A stretch of DNA of 64,000 nt from JBJYKD01 sp049310025 (GTDB taxonomy: Bacteria; Bacillota; Thermosediminibacteria; Thermosediminibacterales; Tepidanaerobacteraceae): the NCBI RefSeq assembly GCF_049310025.1, contig NZ_JBJYKD010000010.1, positions 44,416 to 108,415 of the forward strand. Direction: 5' to 3'. The translations under genes were made by a program, and so were the position numbers. Below are positions 53,404 to 62,351 of this stretch, piece by piece (within the stretch, counting starts at the first letter, position 1; every line of letters starts with the position of its first letter). A model generated the notes under the pieces. It was not told the DNA's origin. It searched no databases and saw only the letters and a program-made list of their open reading frames with translations.

Positions 53404-54183
53404 TTACTTTTTTAAAAGTTCTTCCAGCCGCACCTTTATCAATCTCACTTCTTCAACCGTTTTTTCGCATTTTTCGTAAGGGGAAATTCCGAGCCTGTCT
53501 GCTTCCGCAACCCCGGAATCGTATGACATAAATCCAAGCACCGGTATCCTGCCGCAGGAATTTGTTATAAAATTTCTTTCTTCATCGCTGCGGATTTTAT
53601 TCCCAACCGCAAAAATCTTTTTAACTCCTATGTCTCCAGCCAGCCTGCTAATGGAGTGCAGTGTCTGGACACTCCTCAGACCCGGCTCCACAACAACGAT
53701 GAAGGCTTCAACCGCATCGGCTGTGGCCCTGCCCAGGTGTTCTATCCCGGCCTCCATATCTATTATCAGGATTTCCCGCAAGTCCAGCAATAAATGCTGC
53801 ATAAGCGCCCTCAAAAAGGCGTGCTCCGGGCAGATGCATCCGGTGCCTCCTTTTTTTACCGTTCCCATCACAAGGAGCTTTACCCCGTCGTGCTCCACGC
53901 AGTACCTTTCGGGAATATCGTCGACCTTTGGATTCAGCTTAAACATCTGTCCAAAAACCCCGGGTACCGCTTCAGTCCTCTGAGCGATTAAATCCTTCAT
54001 TTCAGAAAGCGGGGTAATTTTATTCAAAGCATCGGGCGGAAACCCAAGGGCTGAAGCCAGGTTGGAATCCGGATCGGCATCCACGGCCAGAACCTTATAT
54101 CCCCCGGCCGCATATAATTTTGAAAGTATGCCGGCAAATGTCGTCTTGCCGACACCGCCTTTCCCAGAAACGGCAATTTTCAT
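53404..54183 (-). CDS. cooC: CooC carbon monoxide dehydrogenase nickel-insertion ATPase
   Basis: A 259-residue MinD-like ATPase: IAVSGKGGVGKTTFAGILSKL, VDADPDSNLASALGFP, MGTVKKGGTGCICPEHAFLR (Cys-x-Cys metal site), IDMEAGIEHLGRATADAV. It delivers Ni to the C-cluster of CooS, whose gene is directly upstream. CICPEHAF is the classic CooC motif. Confidence 0.96.
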   Translation of the reverse strand: MKIAVSGKGGVGKTTFAGILSKLYAAGGYKVLAVDADPDSNLASALGFPPDALNKITPLSEMKDLIAQRTEAVPGVFGQMFKLNPKVDDIPERYCVEHDGVKLLVMGTVKKGGTGCICPEHAFLRALMQHLLLDLREILIIDMEAGIEHLGRATADAVEAFIVVVEPGLRSVQTLHSISRLAGDIGVKKIFAVGNKIRSDEERNFITNSCGRIPVLGFMSYDSGVAEADRLGISPYEKCEKTVEEVRLIKVRLEELLKK

Positions 54184-54278
54184 CTCTGCTCATCCTTTTC
54201 CTTTGACCGCTTCTTCATTAACCTCCCGCGGTTGACCTCCTTTTTTTAAAAGGCAATGTCTCGTAATGTTCGTAAATC

Positions 54279-56174
54279 CTATATCCCGAGAGCCTTTCGC
54301 TTCAGTTCTATATGCCTCATTATTTTCCCGGCAGCCTTCACCGGATCGGGTTCTATATCAAAGCGGCCGCCGAAAAATTCCTCAATATCGCCGGTGAGGT
54401 ACCCGGTAAGGTTGTCGGACCCCGTTACGGGAGGCGCTACCCCCAGCACTACGTATATTCCCGAGGCAACGGCATAGGTGCCTATGGACAATGCCTTCTC
54501 CGACATCCACTCGGGGGCTGCCGCCGCCACCGGCAGGTCTTTGATGTCCGCTCCCATGTAGTCCGCAACCTTTGAAAGCAGCGTTAAAATCCTGCTTATA
54601 TCCACACAGGAACCCATATGAAGCACCGGCGGTATTTTCACCAGATCACAAACGGTGGCAAGGCCTTTGCCGCATAAACCGGCGGCCTGCTTGGTCATAA
54701 GGCCGGCTTTTATGCATGCATGAGCACCGCACCCCGTCGTTACCACCAGCACGTCGTTCTTAATCAACTCTTTTGCCAGCTCCACATGGCCCCTGTCATG
54801 AGGAACTTTATGATTGTTGCAGCCCACTATGGCAACCGCCCCCCGCAGGACTCCCGATTTAATGGCGTCCACCAGAGGCTTTACCGTCCCCGCCGGATGG
54901 GCAAAAGTATTGGTCACCCTGTCCAAGGCCCTTATTATGGCCTCCACGCTGAAACCCACAACACCTTTTGATTTTTCATCCGGTATGAGTACAGCATCCC
55001 GCCTGTTTTTAAAGTTGCGAACAGCTTCCTGCACAATTCTCTTTGCGGAAGCCACGGCGTTTTTCTCATCGAAAGCCATATGTATGGCTCCGGGGATTTT
55101 AGCTTTCGGAGAAGTGGTTATCAATTTGGTGTGATAGCACCTTGCCACCTGAACCAGGGAGGGCATTATGCACTGGACGTCCACAATCATCACGTCCACC
55201 GCTCCGGTAACTACGGCCAGTTCCTGCTGGAAAAAGTTTCCCGCCATGGGGATGCCGTGCCGCATGGCAATTTCGTTGCCTGTGCAGCACATGCCCACCA
55301 GATTTATTCCTTCGGCGCCGTGTTTTTTAGCAAGTTCAACAAGCTCCGGATCGTTTACCGCCGCGACTATGGCTTCGGAAAGGGTGGGTTCATGGCCGTG
55401 AACCACTATATTTACCGAATCCTTTTTCAGCACGCCCAGGTTTGCTTCCACCTCATGGGGCTCAGGGGTTCCAAACAGTATGTCCGAAAGCTCTGTCCCT
55501 ATCATGGACCCTCCCCAGCCATCCCCCAGGGCGGCCCTTACCGCACCGTTTATAATGTTCCTGTAGTCCGCATCACACCCCATATGTGTGGAATGGAGGA
55601 CTTCCACGATATCCCTGTCGATGGCCCGTGGAATGACATTCATGCTTTCCCAGGCATCTATCCTGCCTTTAGGGGCCCTCTTTACAAAGCGGAGATGACC
55701 GGAGGGTTTCCCGAATTCCTGCAGAGCCGCCTCGGACACCATTTTCGCCAGCTCTTTGGCATCCCTGCCCTCAGGACTTATTCCCCATTCTCCGGCAAGG
55801 GACTTTAATTTTTCCACATCCTTTATATCATATCCCATCCCCTCCGATGCGTTGCGGAGCGCATGCGCTATATCCCTGCCGTGGTCGGAATGGGCCGCCG
55901 CACCGGCGGCGATGGCCCTGGCCAGGTTTCTTGCGGCTATGGTGTCTTCAGTCGCACCGCAGATGCCTTTTTTTGGGCCGTCCTGGGATATCTTAACAAT
56001 CCTGCACGGGCCCATGGAACAGTTGGTGCAGCACACACCCATTTCGCCGAAGCCGCACTGGGGCTGCATGGCCCGGGCCCTGTCCCAGACGGTCTCCACC
56101 CGGTCTTCGCAGGCTTTTTTAAGCAATTTTACCGTCGCGGGATCAAAGCTTTCGCACACGTACTCATTATGCAT
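54279..56174 (-). CDS. cooS: anaerobic carbon monoxide dehydrogenase catalytic subunit
   Basis: A 631-residue Ni-Fe CODH. N-terminal Cys set for the D and B clusters (QCGFGEMGVCCTNCSMGPCR), STHMGCDADYRN for the C-cluster His/Cys region, VNIVVHGHEPTLSEAIV, NLVGMCCTGNEIAMRHGIP, VVTTGCGAHACIKAGL and LHMGSCVDISRIL. It reduces CO2 to CO for ACS (the AcsA role), or oxidises CO. GAGGTGATTTAA precedes the ATG. It forms a unit with cooF upstream and cooC downstream. Confidence 0.97.
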   Translation of the reverse strand: MHNEYVCESFDPATVKLLKKACEDRVETVWDRARAMQPQCGFGEMGVCCTNCSMGPCRIVKISQDGPKKGICGATEDTIAARNLARAIAAGAAAHSDHGRDIAHALRNASEGMGYDIKDVEKLKSLAGEWGISPEGRDAKELAKMVSEAALQEFGKPSGHLRFVKRAPKGRIDAWESMNVIPRAIDRDIVEVLHSTHMGCDADYRNIINGAVRAALGDGWGGSMIGTELSDILFGTPEPHEVEANLGVLKKDSVNIVVHGHEPTLSEAIVAAVNDPELVELAKKHGAEGINLVGMCCTGNEIAMRHGIPMAGNFFQQELAVVTGAVDVMIVDVQCIMPSLVQVARCYHTKLITTSPKAKIPGAIHMAFDEKNAVASAKRIVQEAVRNFKNRRDAVLIPDEKSKGVVGFSVEAIIRALDRVTNTFAHPAGTVKPLVDAIKSGVLRGAVAIVGCNNHKVPHDRGHVELAKELIKNDVLVVTTGCGAHACIKAGLMTKQAAGLCGKGLATVCDLVKIPPVLHMGSCVDISRILTLLSKVADYMGADIKDLPVAAAAPEWMSEKALSIGTYAVASGIYVVLGVAPPVTGSDNLTGYLTGDIEEFFGGRFDIEPDPVKAAGKIMRHIELKRKALGI

Positions 56175-56184
56175 TTAAATCACC

Positions 56185-56610
56185 TCAGACTATATTTACT
56201 GCTCTAACCTTCAAAGCCTTTGTCGGACATGACCTGGCGCACAGCGGCTCATCGGCCTCGGCACACCTGTCGCACAAAGTGGGAAAAGTCTGCAGTGCAA
56301 TGGCCCCAAAGGGGCAGGCCTGCTTGCAAAGGCCGCATCCGGTGCATGTAAAGTAATTAACTTTTACCGTGCCGTCTTTATCTTTGTAAAGGGCTCCTGT
56401 GGGGCAGGTTTCAATGCACTTTGGGTTTTTGCAGAGCATGCACTGCTCAACTTTTATCCTGCCGCTTTTCATCTTAATGCGGATTCTAGATAATTTCTTT
56501 TCCTTTATGGCTCCAATTAAACTTTTTGACCTTGAATGCGCTGCCGCACATGCAAGTTCGCAACTCTTGCAGCCAAGACAGAGGTCCCTGTCAAAGAGAA
56601 TCTTGACCAT
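56185..56610 (-). CDS. cooF: CooF/HycB-like polyferredoxin
   Basis: A 141-residue electron-transfer protein with four Cys groups for about four [4Fe-4S] clusters: DLCLGCKSCELACAAAH, QCMLCKNPKCIETCPTGAL, FTCTGCGLCKQACPFGAI, LCDRCAEADEPLCARSCP. It links CODH with ferredoxin or, since the same family (HycB) joins formate dehydrogenase to hydrogenase in HDCR complexes, possibly with the FdhA/HydA pair as well. ATG 56610 follows AGAGGGG. Placed 10 bp before cooS. Confidence 0.93.
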   Translation of the reverse strand: MVKILFDRDLCLGCKSCELACAAAHSRSKSLIGAIKEKKLSRIRIKMKSGRIKVEQCMLCKNPKCIETCPTGALYKDKDGTVKVNYFTCTGCGLCKQACPFGAIALQTFPTLCDRCAEADEPLCARSCPTKALKVRAVNIV

Positions 56611-56673
56611 ATGAAATCCCCTCTTCGATTTTCTTTCCATATTGTTAATTTTTTCACAAAATCTATTATCTTT

Positions 56674-56702
56674 ATAATACTAGTTTGATAAATTTTTGTC
56701 AA
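56674..56702 (-). promoter_or_regulatory. promoter of the cooF-cooS operon
   Basis: TTGACA (56697-56702) and TATTAT (56674-56679), 17 bp apart on the minus strand. Predicted start ~56667, ~57 nt before cooF. Confidence 0.8.
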
Positions 56703-56705
56703 TAT

Positions 56706-56732
56706 CAAAAATAAAAAAAGGACACGCAGTCC
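56706..56732 (-). terminator. terminator after folT
   Basis: AGGAC-TGCGT-GTCCT followed by TTTTTTTATTTTT on the minus strand, just before the cooF promoter. It separates the HDCR-like/folT transcript from the CODH transcript. Confidence 0.8.
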
Positions 56733-56744
56733 TCGCAAAATTAA

Positions 56745-57284
56745 TCACAGCCGGCTTTTTGAAAGAGCCGGCCTCAAATCTATTCTCCTCATCAGAACCC
56801 TTGTAAAGGCGGTGTATATGGGTATGTTAAAAGACTGATTTAAAGCTGCGGTTGTCATTTTATATACAAGCGGTATTCCAAAGAGCCTGTAAAGGAAGTA
56901 GGGCACCAGCAAAATTGATGTTATGATCTGACCTGCGGCTATGGCAAGGAAAATCTGCCACAGGGACGGTTCGTCGTTTTTAAAAATTTTTATCGCAAGG
57001 CCCGGGATAATGCCTGTAAGTGCCGCCGTCAGCGTAAAGTGCGGCATATATGGCCCCATGGGGTTTATCCCGTATCCGACGAGATCGCCCACAGCTCCCA
57101 CTATTCCACCGGCCGCCGGGCCCAGAAGGATTCCCGACAGGATGATGGGATACCCTCCAAAGCCAATCCTCACCGCCTCAACCCCGCCTATGGCAATTCT
57201 CAAGCTGGCAACACGAGTGAGAATTATATTGAGCACCACAAACATCGCCATATAAGTGAGCTTTCTGGTATCAATTTTTGACAT
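56745..57284 (-). CDS. folT: folate ECF transporter S component
   Basis: A 179-residue integral membrane protein of the FolT/FolT-like group: YMAMFVVLNIILTRV, RIGFGGYPIILSGILLGPAAGGIVGAVGDLVGYGINPMG (in part), six helices. The RIxFGxxP and GDLVG segments are typical. It binds folate and uses a shared EcfA/A'/T module not in the window. The ATG follows GGGAGGATGCAGA and is 15 bp from the hydA stop, so it is co-transcribed with the formate/hydrogenase genes and could supply folate for the THF-based pathway. Confidence 0.9.
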   Translation of the reverse strand: MSKIDTRKLTYMAMFVVLNIILTRVASLRIAIGGVEAVRIGFGGYPIILSGILLGPAAGGIVGAVGDLVGYGINPMGPYMPHFTLTAALTGIIPGLAIKIFKNDEPSLWQIFLAIAAGQIITSILLVPYFLYRLFGIPLVYKMTTAALNQSFNIPIYTAFTRVLMRRIDLRPALSKSRL

Positions 57285-57299
57285 TCTGCATCCTCCCGG

Positions 57300-58586
57300 T
57301 TAAAATATTCCGCTCCTGTCGGTGTAAGTCGTATGCAGGAGTTCGTGGGATTTTTGGGAAAGAGGCTTATTTAAAAAATTCTGGTACACAGCTTTTATAG
57401 AAGGGTTATCGCCCGCCTCCCTTTTGGGAAGCCCCAGTTCATAGTAATAGACGGCTCTTTCCCTTTTCTCAATGATTTTTTGCCTGACGGATCTTTTTGG
57501 AATCCGCGGCTGCCCTCCGCCTCCGATGCACCCGTCAGGACAGCTCATGACCTCGATAAAGTGATATCGAGACTTTCCCTTTCTCAGTTCCTCAAGAACC
57601 GGTACGACGTTTTTCAGGCCGTGGATTACCGCAACTTTTAGCTCGGTACCGCCCACTTTTATGCCGGCTTCTCTGAAATTTTCCCGCCCCCGGACCTCGT
57701 AGAAGGAAAGTTTTGGGGGGAAACCTTCTATCTTCTTTACGGCCGTCCTCAAAGCCGCCTCCATTACGCCGCCGCTGGTTCCGAAGATAGCCCCGGCTCC
57801 GGTGTATTCTCCAAAGGGAATGTCAAAGCTTTCTTCCGGCAGAGCGGTAAAATCGATATTTTGCTGCCTTATCAGCTCCGCCAGTTCCCTTGTGGTGAGG
57901 ACCGAGTCCACATCCCGGCAGCCGCTGGCTTTCATCTCCGGCCTTTCCGCCTCGTATTTTTTGGCGGTGCACGGCATCACCGAAACCAGGAATATCCTCT
58001 CCGGGTGAAGCCCCTCTTTCTCCGCCATGCAGGTTTTGACAAGGGCCCCGAACATCTGCTGGGGGGATTTACATGTGGAAAGGTGGCAAAGCAGGTCGGG
58101 GTAGTTTTTTTCCATAAAAAGCACCCAGGCCGGACAGCAGGATGTAAACATGGGCAGGGGGCCGCCGTTTTCCAGCCTTTCCAGCAGCTCATGACCTTCT
58201 TCCATCACCGTAAGGTCGGCTGCAAAGCAGGTGTCGTACACCCGGTCAAAGCCCAGCCTCCTCAAAGCTGCGGCCATCCTGCCCGGGACTACGGCTCCCG
58301 GCTCCATTTCAAATTCTTCACCCAGCGTCACCCTCACCGCCGGTGCGCTCTGCACCACCCTGTAAAGGCTGCGGTCCTTCAGTGCGGCTTTCACCTTTTC
58401 CAGGTCCCCGCGGTCCACGGCGGCGCCGGTAGGGCAGGTCACCACGCATTGCCCGCAGTTTACGCACCGCTTTTCATCGATTTTATGAGGAATAAGCGGT
58501 TCCCCCAGGCAGGCTCCGACCCCGCAGGCCCGGGAGCACAGCGTACACCCCTTGCACAGATCTTCGCTTATGTCAATCAGCCGCAT
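57300..58586 (-). CDS. [FeFe]-hydrogenase, HydA2-like (HDCR type)
   Basis: A 428-residue monomeric [FeFe]-hydrogenase. N-terminal 2[4Fe-4S] domain (CKGCTLCSRACGVGAC, CVNCGQCVVTCPTGA); H-cluster motifs TSCCPAW, VMPCTAKKYEAERPE and EVMSCPDGCIGGGGQPR are all present. Size and lack of extra N-terminal [2Fe-2S]/Cys-His domains match the hydrogenase of hydrogen-dependent CO2 reductases rather than bifurcating HydABC. ATG 58586 follows GGGGG and overlaps the fdhA end by 14 nt. Predicted to pass electrons from H2 to FdhA for CO2 reduction. Confidence 0.92.
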   Translation of the reverse strand: MRLIDISEDLCKGCTLCSRACGVGACLGEPLIPHKIDEKRCVNCGQCVVTCPTGAAVDRGDLEKVKAALKDRSLYRVVQSAPAVRVTLGEEFEMEPGAVVPGRMAAALRRLGFDRVYDTCFAADLTVMEEGHELLERLENGGPLPMFTSCCPAWVLFMEKNYPDLLCHLSTCKSPQQMFGALVKTCMAEKEGLHPERIFLVSVMPCTAKKYEAERPEMKASGCRDVDSVLTTRELAELIRQQNIDFTALPEESFDIPFGEYTGAGAIFGTSGGVMEAALRTAVKKIEGFPPKLSFYEVRGRENFREAGIKVGGTELKVAVIHGLKNVVPVLEELRKGKSRYHFIEVMSCPDGCIGGGGQPRIPKRSVRQKIIEKRERAVYYYELGLPKREAGDNPSIKAVYQNFLNKPLSQKSHELLHTTYTDRSGIF

Positions 58587-60624
58587 CTTCATCCCCCTTC
58601 TTGTCTATTCTGACAGCACACGCTTTGAGCTGCGGTGTTTTGGCTCTGGGGTCAAGGGCGTCTATGGTCAGGACATTGGCGGCCGCTTCGGCAAAATGAA
58701 AAGGTATAAACACCACGCCTTTTCTTATCTTATCGGTTATCTTCGCCCGGACCGTTATCCCGCCTCTCCTGGACGTTACGCAAACCTTTTCGCCGTCAAC
58801 TACATTAAGCTCTTCCGCATCCTCCGGATTTATTTCCACATAGGCTTGCGGGCATTTTTTTTCAAGAAAATCGATTCTTCTCGTCATGGTGCCGGTGTGG
58901 TAGTGATAGAGGACCCTGCCCGTAGTCAGCACCAGCGGGAATTCCCCGTCCGGTTCTTCCACCGGAGGAATGTAATCCACAGGTATGAACAGGCCCTTTC
59001 CCCTGCCGAAGGAATCCTTATGCAGGTACGGGGTGCCCGGGTGGTTTTTATCCGGACACGGCACCTGGATGCCCGGGCCTTCCAACCGTTCATAAGATAT
59101 CCCGCCGTAAGAAGGAGTAAGTTGTGCTATTTCGTCCATTATTTCGGAAGGATGGTTGTAATTCATGGGATAACCCATATAAGCGGAAAGTTCTTTTATT
59201 ATCTGCCAGTCGGGTTTTGAATTTCCCACCGGTTCTATGGCCTTGCGCACCCTCTGGACCCGCCGCTCGGTACTGGTGAAGGTGCCGTCTTTTTCGGCAA
59301 AGGATGCGGCCGGCAGCACCACATCGGCGAATTTGGCGGTCTCGGTGAAAAATATATCCTGCACCACAAGGAATTCTATTTTCTCCAGGATATCTCTGAA
59401 ATGGGGCAGATTTGGCTCGCTCAGGGCCGGATTTTCTCCTATGATATACATGGCCCTGATGTCGCCGTCAAGTACCGCCTGGAACATCTCCACCATCGTC
59501 AGCCCGGGAACTGCCGGTATCTCCGCTCCCCACGCCGTGGAAAACTTTTGTCTCACAGCGGGGTCCCAGACCTTCTGGTAACCGGTGAGCACATCGGGCA
59601 GCGCCCCCATGTCGCAGGCTCCCTGCACGTTGTTTTGACCCCGCAGGGGATAAAGGCCCGCCCCCCGCTTTCCCACATTTCCGGTAAGCAGAACCAGATC
59701 GGACAGGGCAATAACATTGGAGGTGCCGCATATGTGCTGGGTTATCCCCATGCAGTACAGGATTGCGGCCTTATCGGCTTCGGCGTAAACCCGTGCCGCC
59801 CTTCTTATATCATCGGCACGAACTCCGGTTATCCGGGCGGCTCTTTCGGGCGGCCACTCCCTCACCCATTTTTCCAGGGATTCAAACCCCTCGGTGCGAT
59901 TTTCAACAAAATCCCGGTCGTAGATGCCGTCTTCCATAATTACATTCATCATGGCGTTAATGAGCGCAGAGTCGCTGCCGGGAAGAAGAGCAAGGTGAAC
60001 ATATGCCCTCTCGGCCAGATAGGTCTTCCTGGGGTCGGCCACAATCAATTTTGAACCTCTTCTCACGGCCTCTATGACCTTTGATGCGATAAGGGGATGC
60101 TGTTCCACGGTATTTGAACCCAAAATAAATATGACATCGCTTTCGGGTATCTCTTCAATGGAGTTGGTCATTGCTCCCGAACCCATCGTTTCGGCCAGAC
60201 CGGCCACTGTGGCGGCGTGTCAGGGCCGGGCGCAATGGTCGATGTTGTTGGTGGACAGCACCGCCCTGGCGAATTTTGAGATAAGAAAATTTTCTTCCAC
60301 GGTGGCCCTGGCGGAACTTAAAACTCCAAAGGCGGTGCCCCCTCGCTCCTTTCTCACGTTTAAAAATTTGTCGGCAACAACACTTAGGGCTTCATCCCAA
60401 GAGGCTTCATAAAAACGCCCATTTCTCTTTATCAGGGGATTTTGCAGTCTCCCGGGCGAATGGATAAATTCGTGAGCCAGCATCCCTTTGATGCAGAGCA
60501 CGCCCCTGTTTACCGAATCCGCCACGGCAGGCGATGTGCGGACCACCTTTCCGTCTCTCACGTGGAGGTTGATGCCGCAGCCGCAGCCGCAGTAAGGACA
60601 TACGGTCTTTACGTAATCAGTCAT
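58573..60624 (-). CDS. fdhA: selenocysteine-containing formate dehydrogenase H-type subunit
   Basis: A 683-residue molybdopterin enzyme read through an in-frame UGA (60220-60222) as selenocysteine 135: NIDHCARP-U-HAATVAGL, matching FdhF-type active sites with the catalytic His next to Sec. N-terminal [4Fe-4S] motif CPYCGCGCGINL...CIKG; cofactor motifs VIFILGSNTVEQHP, KLIVADPRKTYLAERA, GMGITQHICG-like CMGITQHICGTSN; C-terminal molydopterin-binding domain. Conventional calling splits it in two. ATG 60624 overlaps the ferredoxin gene end by 8 nt and follows GGGGGTG. It reduces CO2 to formate with HydA. Confidence 0.95.
60185..60222 (-). promoter_or_regulatory. SECIS element and UGA(Sec) codon of fdhA
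   Basis: Directly 3' of the UGA the mRNA can form a hairpin with stem GGCC/GGCC and apical GGTCT (60197-60201). GGTCT lies 18 nt after UGA, the same distance as in E. coli fdhF, whose loop GGUCU binds SelB. Confidence 0.88.
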
Positions 60625-60835
60625 GTGTTTCACCCCCTTCACAGGTTTGCTCGACAGATTTAATCGCCTTCAGCGGACAGCAGTTAAAGCATAGAGAACA
60701 CTCCATACAGGCTTTTTCGTCTATCCTATAAAGCCCCCCATCCCTGTGCGTTACCTCAACTATGGCATCATAGGGGCATAAAATAAAACACGAACCGCAA
60801 CCAATGCATTCCCTTTTGTCTATGGCGAAGGGCAA
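60617..60835 (-). CDS. small 2[4Fe-4S] ferredoxin-like subunit of the formate/hydrogenase module
   Basis: A 72-residue protein with two Cys motifs, ECIGCGSCFILCPYDAI and ACMECSLCFNCCPLKAI. Far shorter than the HycB-type subunits (four clusters) of known HDCRs. TTG start 5 nt after AGGAGGGG. First gene of the transcript, overlapping fdhA by 8 nt. Likely electron link between FdhA and HydA or to external ferredoxin. Confidence 0.9.
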   Translation of the reverse strand: MPFAIDKRECIGCGSCFILCPYDAIVEVTHRDGGLYRIDEKACMECSLCFNCCPLKAIKSVEQTCEGGETHD

Positions 60836-60872
60836 AGGTACCCCTCCTTAAAAACTTTGTTATTTTATTCAC

Positions 60873-60901
60873 ATTTTACATCTTTGTTATTTTTTTGTCA
60901 A
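60873..60901 (-). promoter_or_regulatory. promoter of the ferredoxin-fdhA-hydA-folT operon
   Basis: TTGACA (60896-60901) and TAAAAT (60873-60878) on the minus strand, 17 bp apart; predicted start ~60866, ~31 nt before the first start codon. Confidence 0.85.
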
Positions 60902-60986
60902 TCCTTGTCTCAAAAAATCTGACTCTTGCGGAAGCCCCGTTGCAAAAGGTTCCTCCCAACCCCCGGCGGGCCGGTAAAATAATTTT

Positions 60987-61012
60987 GAGGGGGATAAAAA
61001 TCCCCCTCTTTT
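60987..61012. terminator. hairpin downstream of speE
   Basis: GAGGGGGAT-TTTT-ATCCCCCTC right after the speE stop; on the minus strand followed by AAAATTATTTT, on the plus strand by TTTT. Confidence 0.55.
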
Positions 61013-61018
61013 AAGCAT

Positions 61019-61843
61019 TTATCCTGAAATCAACTCTTGTAAAAACGGCGGCAGGCAAAAACAGCTTTTGTGAATTTCCCTTGAATAATACTTCGTTGGA
61101 ATATCCGGTATCTCATTTATGTCTTTTAACAGAGGATCGACCGTCTTGGAGCCCATCGTAAATGTCCATAAAGCTCCCGGATAAGTGGGAATGACGGCAG
61201 TGTAAACGCTGGTGAAAGCAAATATGGAGGAGATATCGCGGTAAACTCTCCTGATAAAATCACCTTCAAAAATCGGCGACTCGGTCTGGGCAACCATAAT
61301 GCCGTCGCCGTTTAAAGAGCGGAAAACATCCTCATAAAATTTTTTAGAGAAAAGGCCTTCAGCAGGGCCGACAGGATCTGTGGAATCGATTATAACCACA
61401 TCGTAACCGCCGTGCTTCTTCACAAACTCCAGACCGTCTTCAACAAATATTTTTACTCTCGGATCTTCAAAACCACAGCTTAACGATGGAAAATATTTTT
61501 TTGAAGCCTCGATAACCCGACTGTCTATATCGACCAGATGAACCTCTTTAACGGGGTGTTTCAAAATTTCCCTTATGGTGCCGCCGTCTCCGCCCCCAAT
61601 CACCAGAACCCGTTCGGGAGATTTGTGTGTAAAAAGGGGCACATGAGCGATCATCTCGTGATAAATAAATTCATCCCGGGTCGTTAGCTGAACAACATCA
61701 TCTAAAGTAAGAATTCTCCCCAATTCCTCCGATTCAAACACGGCAAGCTTTTGATACCCGGTGTTCTCTGAGGCCAGCAGCTCTTTTACCCTGTAAGAGT
61801 ATTTGAGAGATTTAGACTGGGATTCCGAAAACCAGAGTTCCAT
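61019..61843 (-). CDS. speE: spermidine synthase-type aminopropyltransferase
   Basis: A 274-residue polyamine aminopropyltransferase: LTLDDVVQLTTRDEFIYHEM, HVPLFTHKSPERVLVIGGGDGGTIREIL (in part), VDIDSRVIEASKKYF, VVIIDSTDPVGPAEGLFSKKFY (in part). Uses decarboxylated S-adenosylmethionine and putrescine (or agmatine/spermidine in thermophiles). The gatekeeping segment does not settle the exact amine. speD/speA/speB are not in the window. Functionally unrelated to the neighbours. Confidence 0.95.
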   Translation of the reverse strand: MELWFSESQSKSLKYSYRVKELLASENTGYQKLAVFESEELGRILTLDDVVQLTTRDEFIYHEMIAHVPLFTHKSPERVLVIGGGDGGTIREILKHPVKEVHLVDIDSRVIEASKKYFPSLSCGFEDPRVKIFVEDGLEFVKKHGGYDVVIIDSTDPVGPAEGLFSKKFYEDVFRSLNGDGIMVAQTESPIFEGDFIRRVYRDISSIFAFTSVYTAVIPTYPGALWTFTMGSKTVDPLLKDINEIPDIPTKYYSREIHKSCFCLPPFLQELISG

Positions 61844-62351
61844 GACACATCACCCTTTAGTTTATTATTATTACTGAATCAGAGTTACCGGCCTTTTGCA
61901 AAAGCATGAAGAGCCTGCCAGTCAAGCCGTTCCATATAATTGGCTCCCGGCATGTTGAATCAAAAGGCCGGATATTATTATAAACATAAAAGAAGCATCT
62001 GTCTATAGCGGCATGTTTCAAAGATGATTGTGTGGCAAGTATTTTAAATTTGGATTTAATAAAAAGCCCCGTCTTCAAGGCTTGAAAACGGGTTTTTCGA
62101 TCTTTTTTGATTTTCCTCTTCTGTTCCGCGCTTTATTTTTGCTGTTTAATATATACCCTGCAATATCATCGATATTACTTCCGGAATATCCTTATAAGCC
62201 TTCAGAAACCTCCTGACAATAATAACTTTTTCCGAAGTCAGCGAAGGAGAATCGGTCTATCCACGGCCCCATATCAAGCCTTTCGGCTAGATTCACCACC
62301 GGAATCCCGGGTTAAACAAAATCTAATTGCCGAATTCAAGTTAAATCATTC
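61844..62351. other. intergenic region without supported genes
   Basis: About 500 bp. Contains a terminator (62064-62096). A 34-codon minus frame at 62192-62296 (VNLAERLDMGPWIDRFSFAD) has no ribosome site; the position where cbiQ would be expected holds no CbiQ-like reading. Confidence 0.45.
62064..62096. terminator. bidirectional intrinsic terminator
   Basis: Stem CCCGT...ACGGG extended by TTCAAG/CTTGAA, flanked by AAAAA and TTTTT. It would close the cbiM transcript on the minus strand. Confidence 0.75.

Noticed and set aside
58573..60642. Formate dehydrogenase pseudogene or two separate genes
   Set aside because: The single in-frame UGA is at the Sec position with a SECIS loop; both halves are otherwise intact.
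61857..62078. 73-codon minus-strand frame after speE
   Set aside because: No family features and no ribosome site; overlaps a terminator hairpin.
62192..62296. Remnant of cbiQ after the PDGLE gene
   Set aside because: Thirty-four codons with only a faint resemblance (WIDRFSFAD); no ribosome site and no continuing homology.
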